From DASRHT01 sp035650355 (GTDB taxonomy: Bacteria > Chloroflexota > Ktedonobacteria > Ktedonobacterales > Ktedonobacteraceae): a stretch of 64,000 bases of DNA. Positions 61,447-64,000 of the stretch are shown here, one piece after another (positions within the stretch are counted from its first letter, which is position 1; each line of letters starts with the position of its first letter). The position numbers and the translations under genes were made by a program. The notes under the pieces are model-generated. The model had not been told where the DNA came from. It searched no databases and saw nothing but the letters and a program-made list of their open reading frames with translations. Location: assembly GCA_035650355.1 (NCBI GenBank), contig DASRHT010000065.1, positions 1 through 64,000 on the forward strand, in the 5' to 3' direction.

Positions 61447-62586
61447 GTGAAAATCACATGTAAGCAACAGGATTTGAGCCGGGGGCTTTCTATTGTGAGC
61501 CACGCGGTCTCAAGCCGCAGTACCCTGCCGATTCTGGCTAATATTCTGCTTGTGACCGATCAGGGTCGTTTAAAATTATCTGCTACTAATCTTGAGATTG
61601 GCATCAATTGCTGGATCGATGCTGAGGTCCACGAAGAGGGAACGACCACCGTCCCCGCCAAGCTGATCACCGACTTTGTCAACAGCCTGCCCCAGGCGTC
61701 CGTCGATATTGATGTGCCCGCGGACTCGCACACGATCAATATGAAGAGTTTGCGCAGCAGCGCCAATATCAAGGGCATGGACCCATCGGAATTCCCCCTG
61801 ATCCCCACAACGGAGGGCGGGGAGCTGCCCATTATTCTTGATGCGGCCATGCTGAAAGAGATGATCACGCAGGTCGCCTTCGCGGCTGCCGATGACGACT
61901 CTCGCCCGGTCTTTACTGGCGTCCACGTCGAAGTCAACAACGAGAAACTGACCTTTGCCGCCGCTGACGCCTTCCGCCTCGCGGTTCGCGTGTCATCGCT
62001 GCCCGGTCACGAGCAATCTCATGATAATATTCTCATTCCGGCCCGCACGCTCACCGAGCTGGCGCGTATTCTGCCCTCGGAAGGCTCGGTGCAGATGATT
62101 GTCACGCCCAATCGCAGCCAGGTGCTTTTCCATACGGACCAGATTGACCTTGTCTCGCGCTTGATTGAGGGGACCTTCCCCAACTTCCGCAACATCATCC
62201 CCAAAGAATCGACGACGCGCGCCGTCATCGAGACGAAAGAGTTTGCCGCCGCCGTCAAATCGGTGACGCCTTTTGCCCGCGATAGCTCCAATATCACCCG
62301 TATCAAGCTTGCCAGCGACGAAAGCGAGGGATTGGAGCCTGGCACACTGACGATTGAGGCCACCGCCGAAGATGTGGGCAGCAACGTGAGCACGATCAAT
62401 GCGGCAATCGATGGGCCAGAACAGCAGATCATCTTTAATGTGAAATATCTTGCGGACGTTCTCTCAGTCCTGGATACGCCGGAGGTTGCGCTTGAGGTCA
62501 CCTCAGCCGGACGTCCGGGCGTGATTAAGCCGGTAGGGTCCGCCGATTATACGTACGTAATCATGCCGATGAGTACGAACCGCTAG
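61447..62586 (+). CDS. dnaN: DNA polymerase III sliding clamp (beta subunit)
   Basis: A 379-residue protein. GTG 61447 is chosen because GGAGG lies eight bases upstream and the protein then begins 'MKITCKQQDLSRGLSIVSHA', the normal clamp start; a longer frame to 61237 runs through the promoter. Typical phrases: 'VSSRSTLPILANILLV', 'TNLEIGINCWIDAEVHEEGT', 'TVPAKLITDFVNSLP', 'FTGVHVEVNNEKLTFAAADA', 'FRLAVRVSSLPGHE', and the C-terminus 'DYTYVIMPM'. The length is that of the family. The dimeric ring holds the polymerase on DNA. recF follows by 64 bases, the usual bacterial order. Confidence 0.95.
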   Translation: MKITCKQQDLSRGLSIVSHAVSSRSTLPILANILLVTDQGRLKLSATNLEIGINCWIDAEVHEEGTTTVPAKLITDFVNSLPQASVDIDVPADSHTINMKSLRSSANIKGMDPSEFPLIPTTEGGELPIILDAAMLKEMITQVAFAAADDDSRPVFTGVHVEVNNEKLTFAAADAFRLAVRVSSLPGHEQSHDNILIPARTLTELARILPSEGSVQMIVTPNRSQVLFHTDQIDLVSRLIEGTFPNFRNIIPKESTTRAVIETKEFAAAVKSVTPFARDSSNITRIKLASDESEGLEPGTLTIEATAEDVGSNVSTINAAIDGPEQQIIFNVKYLADVLSVLDTPEVALEVTSAGRPGVIKPVGSADYTYVIMPMSTNR

Positions 62587-62650
62587 GCAAAGGTAAGGGC
62601 ATGAGAAGGTCCAGCAGCTACCGGCCTTTTCTGCCCTGCGGAATATATGC

Positions 62651-63832
62651 ATGTATCTCTCTCGCCTCTCTTTGAGCAACTTTCGCAATTATAGACAGCT
62701 CGATCTTACTCTGGAACCGGGATTGTTCTTCTTCTATGGAGACAACGCCCAGGGTAAGACGAACCTGCTTGAAGCCGTGGGCATGCTAGCCACGGCTAAT
62801 TCTTTCCATGCCTCGAATGATCGCGAGATTGTTAACTGGCGCGCCCCCGATCATATCGCCCGTCTTGAGGGCAAGGTGCAACGGCGCGAGGACGAGGTAC
62901 AGCTTGAAATCGTGATTTTTGACCCTGCTCCGCCTGTTATCCCCAACACACCGCAGACAGATAGAACGTTTGAATTGCCCACCAACGCGCCCCGCAAGCG
63001 GCTCAAGGTGAACGGCGTCCCGCGCAAAACGATGGATCTGATTGGACAGATGAAAGTGGTACTATTTGCGCCGACTGACCTGCACCTTGTCGATGGCCCA
63101 CCAGACGAACGGCGACGTTTTCTTGATCGCGCCCTCTGCCAGGTGCAGCCGCGCTACTGCCAGACGCTGGTGAAGTATCGCAAGACGGTTACGCAACGCT
63201 CGGCCTTGCTCAAACGGGTGCGTGATAATCAGGATGATCCGCGCATGCTGGACTACCTGGACGAACTGCTCACGACGCAGGCCGGCCTGATTATCTACGA
63301 GCGCCAGCGCATGATAGCAGCGCTCAACGAGCAGGCCGATCAATTTCAGACGACGATCAGCGGCGGGCGCGAGCATTTGCAGATCGTCTATCACTCTTCA
63401 TTCAAAGTGGATGAGACCTGGAGCGTTCTTGAAGCGCCCGAACGCTATCGGGCGCAGTTGCGCGAACTCCGGCGCAGGGAGATCCAGCAGGGAGTCTGCC
63501 TGCTGGGTCCGCACCGCGACGATCTGGAATTTCTGGTGAACGGGGTCAATATCCTGACCTACGGCTCACGCGGTCAGCAGCGCACGGCGGCGCTCTCCGC
63601 CAAACTCGCAGAGCTCGGATACATGCGCGCCAGCACCGCCGATGAGCCACTGCTACTGCTCGACGATGTATTCAGCGAACTCGATCATACGCGGCGCGAA
63701 TACCTGCTCTGCCAGGTGCTCAAGCACGAACAGGTCCTGTTGACAGCCACCGATCTAGCAGGGTTTCCAGCCGAAACGCTCAAACAGGCGCACCTTTATC
63801 AGGTTGTGGATGGCAATATCAGCAAGATTTAA
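62651..63832 (+). CDS. recF: DNA replication and repair protein RecF
   Basis: A 393-residue SMC-like ATPase. 'MYLSRLSLSNFRNYRQLDLT' is the family start; Walker A is 'FYGDNAQGKTNLLEAVGMLA'; the signature motif is 'LTYGSRGQQRTAALSAKLAE'; Walker B is 'LLLLDDVFSELDHTRREYLL'. Also 'PTDLHLVDGPPDERRRFLD' is typical. RecF binds gaps at stalled forks and helps load RecA. There are no breaks. It is somewhat longer than E. coli RecF (357), with extra residues near 80-110. It is co-transcribed with dnaN. Confidence 0.95.
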   Translation: MYLSRLSLSNFRNYRQLDLTLEPGLFFFYGDNAQGKTNLLEAVGMLATANSFHASNDREIVNWRAPDHIARLEGKVQRREDEVQLEIVIFDPAPPVIPNTPQTDRTFELPTNAPRKRLKVNGVPRKTMDLIGQMKVVLFAPTDLHLVDGPPDERRRFLDRALCQVQPRYCQTLVKYRKTVTQRSALLKRVRDNQDDPRMLDYLDELLTTQAGLIIYERQRMIAALNEQADQFQTTISGGREHLQIVYHSSFKVDETWSVLEAPERYRAQLRELRRREIQQGVCLLGPHRDDLEFLVNGVNILTYGSRGQQRTAALSAKLAELGYMRASTADEPLLLLDDVFSELDHTRREYLLCQVLKHEQVLLTATDLAGFPAETLKQAHLYQVVDGNISKI

Positions 63833-63841
63833 TGTGATCGC

Positions 63842-64000
63842 ATGCCCGATGGGACCGCAAAGAAGCCCGTGGTGACGCGATTGATCGCGTCCGGTTCACC
63901 GCCTCCTATTGTGCCTCTCCTCCATGCAGGCAAGACTAGTCGCATTTCCCGCTCTGGGAATACTACTCGGCAAGATGAAGCTAAAGCGGACGTGATCAAT
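63842..64000 (+). CDS. possible start of the next gene, cut by the right edge
   Basis: An ATG at 63842 opens a 53-codon frame that runs to the window end ('MPDGTAKKPVVTRLIASGSP'). It is polar and has no family motif, and there is no ribosome site. gyrB often follows recF, but nothing here resembles the start of GyrB. It may be noncoding. Confidence 0.2.
   Translation, partial: MPDGTAKKPVVTRLIASGSPPPIVPLLHAGKTSRISRSGNTTRQDEAKADVIN

Overview
The window looks like chromosomal DNA from a filamentous, spore-forming Ktedonobacteria-type member of the Chloroflexota. This is inferred from gene content: a Hanks-type kinase protein with zinc ribbons, an XRE-NACHT protein with a glycine-rich membrane tail, several TIR-like proteins, YaaT, R2lox, a CarH-like B12 photoreceptor and many degenerate alpha/beta hydrolases. 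No rRNA or intact tRNA was found, so the placement is an inference.

Layout. 1-13.4 kb is a worn accessory zone: the start of an FHA gene, a Tn3-transposase remnant, a broken nucleotidyltransferase, a leftward export operon (frameshifted MFS, glutaminase-like pseudoenzyme, hydrolase-MMPL fusion, secreted beta-propeller), then an excisionase-integrase pair with a possible tRNA-derived attachment site and a transposase tail. 13.5-17.3 kb holds R2lox and an MFS transporter divergent from an RpiR regulator, with two operator-like palindromes over the two promoters. 17.4-22.5 kb has small unknown genes, an MFS exporter and a large esterase. 23.2-32 kb is a three-gene, translationally coupled operon: a helical/TIR-like protein, a single-chain topoisomerase-VI-like GHKL-Toprim protein, and a 1583-residue protein with two TIR-like domains, two pseudokinases, five zinc ribbons and one intact kinase. 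This is the best candidate for an undescribed conflict or signalling system.

32-44 kb carries a deleted GMC oxidoreductase, a MazG-like enzyme, a Cache sensor, a membrane esterase, a small secreted protein, the XRE-NACHT protein and three secreted peptidoglycan-active enzymes. Three of the transcription units here share a promoter module made of heptamers at 11-bp pitch followed, at a fixed 34 nt, by a -10-like box; they look like one regulon.

44-64 kb is more conserved: DAHP synthase behind a consensus promoter and an aromatic-codon leader peptide with a terminator (attenuation), an ANTAR response regulator, YaaT/PSP1, an SPFH protein, a degenerate hydrolase, PsuG overlapping a broken HicB antitoxin, PurH, a secreted unknown, rplU-rpmA, a CarH-like regulator, a CoA-transferase, a globin, and dnaN-recF at the right edge.

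Several genes are broken by single-base indels, often in short T runs, so either local gene decay or residual assembly errors should be kept in mind. All function calls come from reading motifs by eye; no database search was run.
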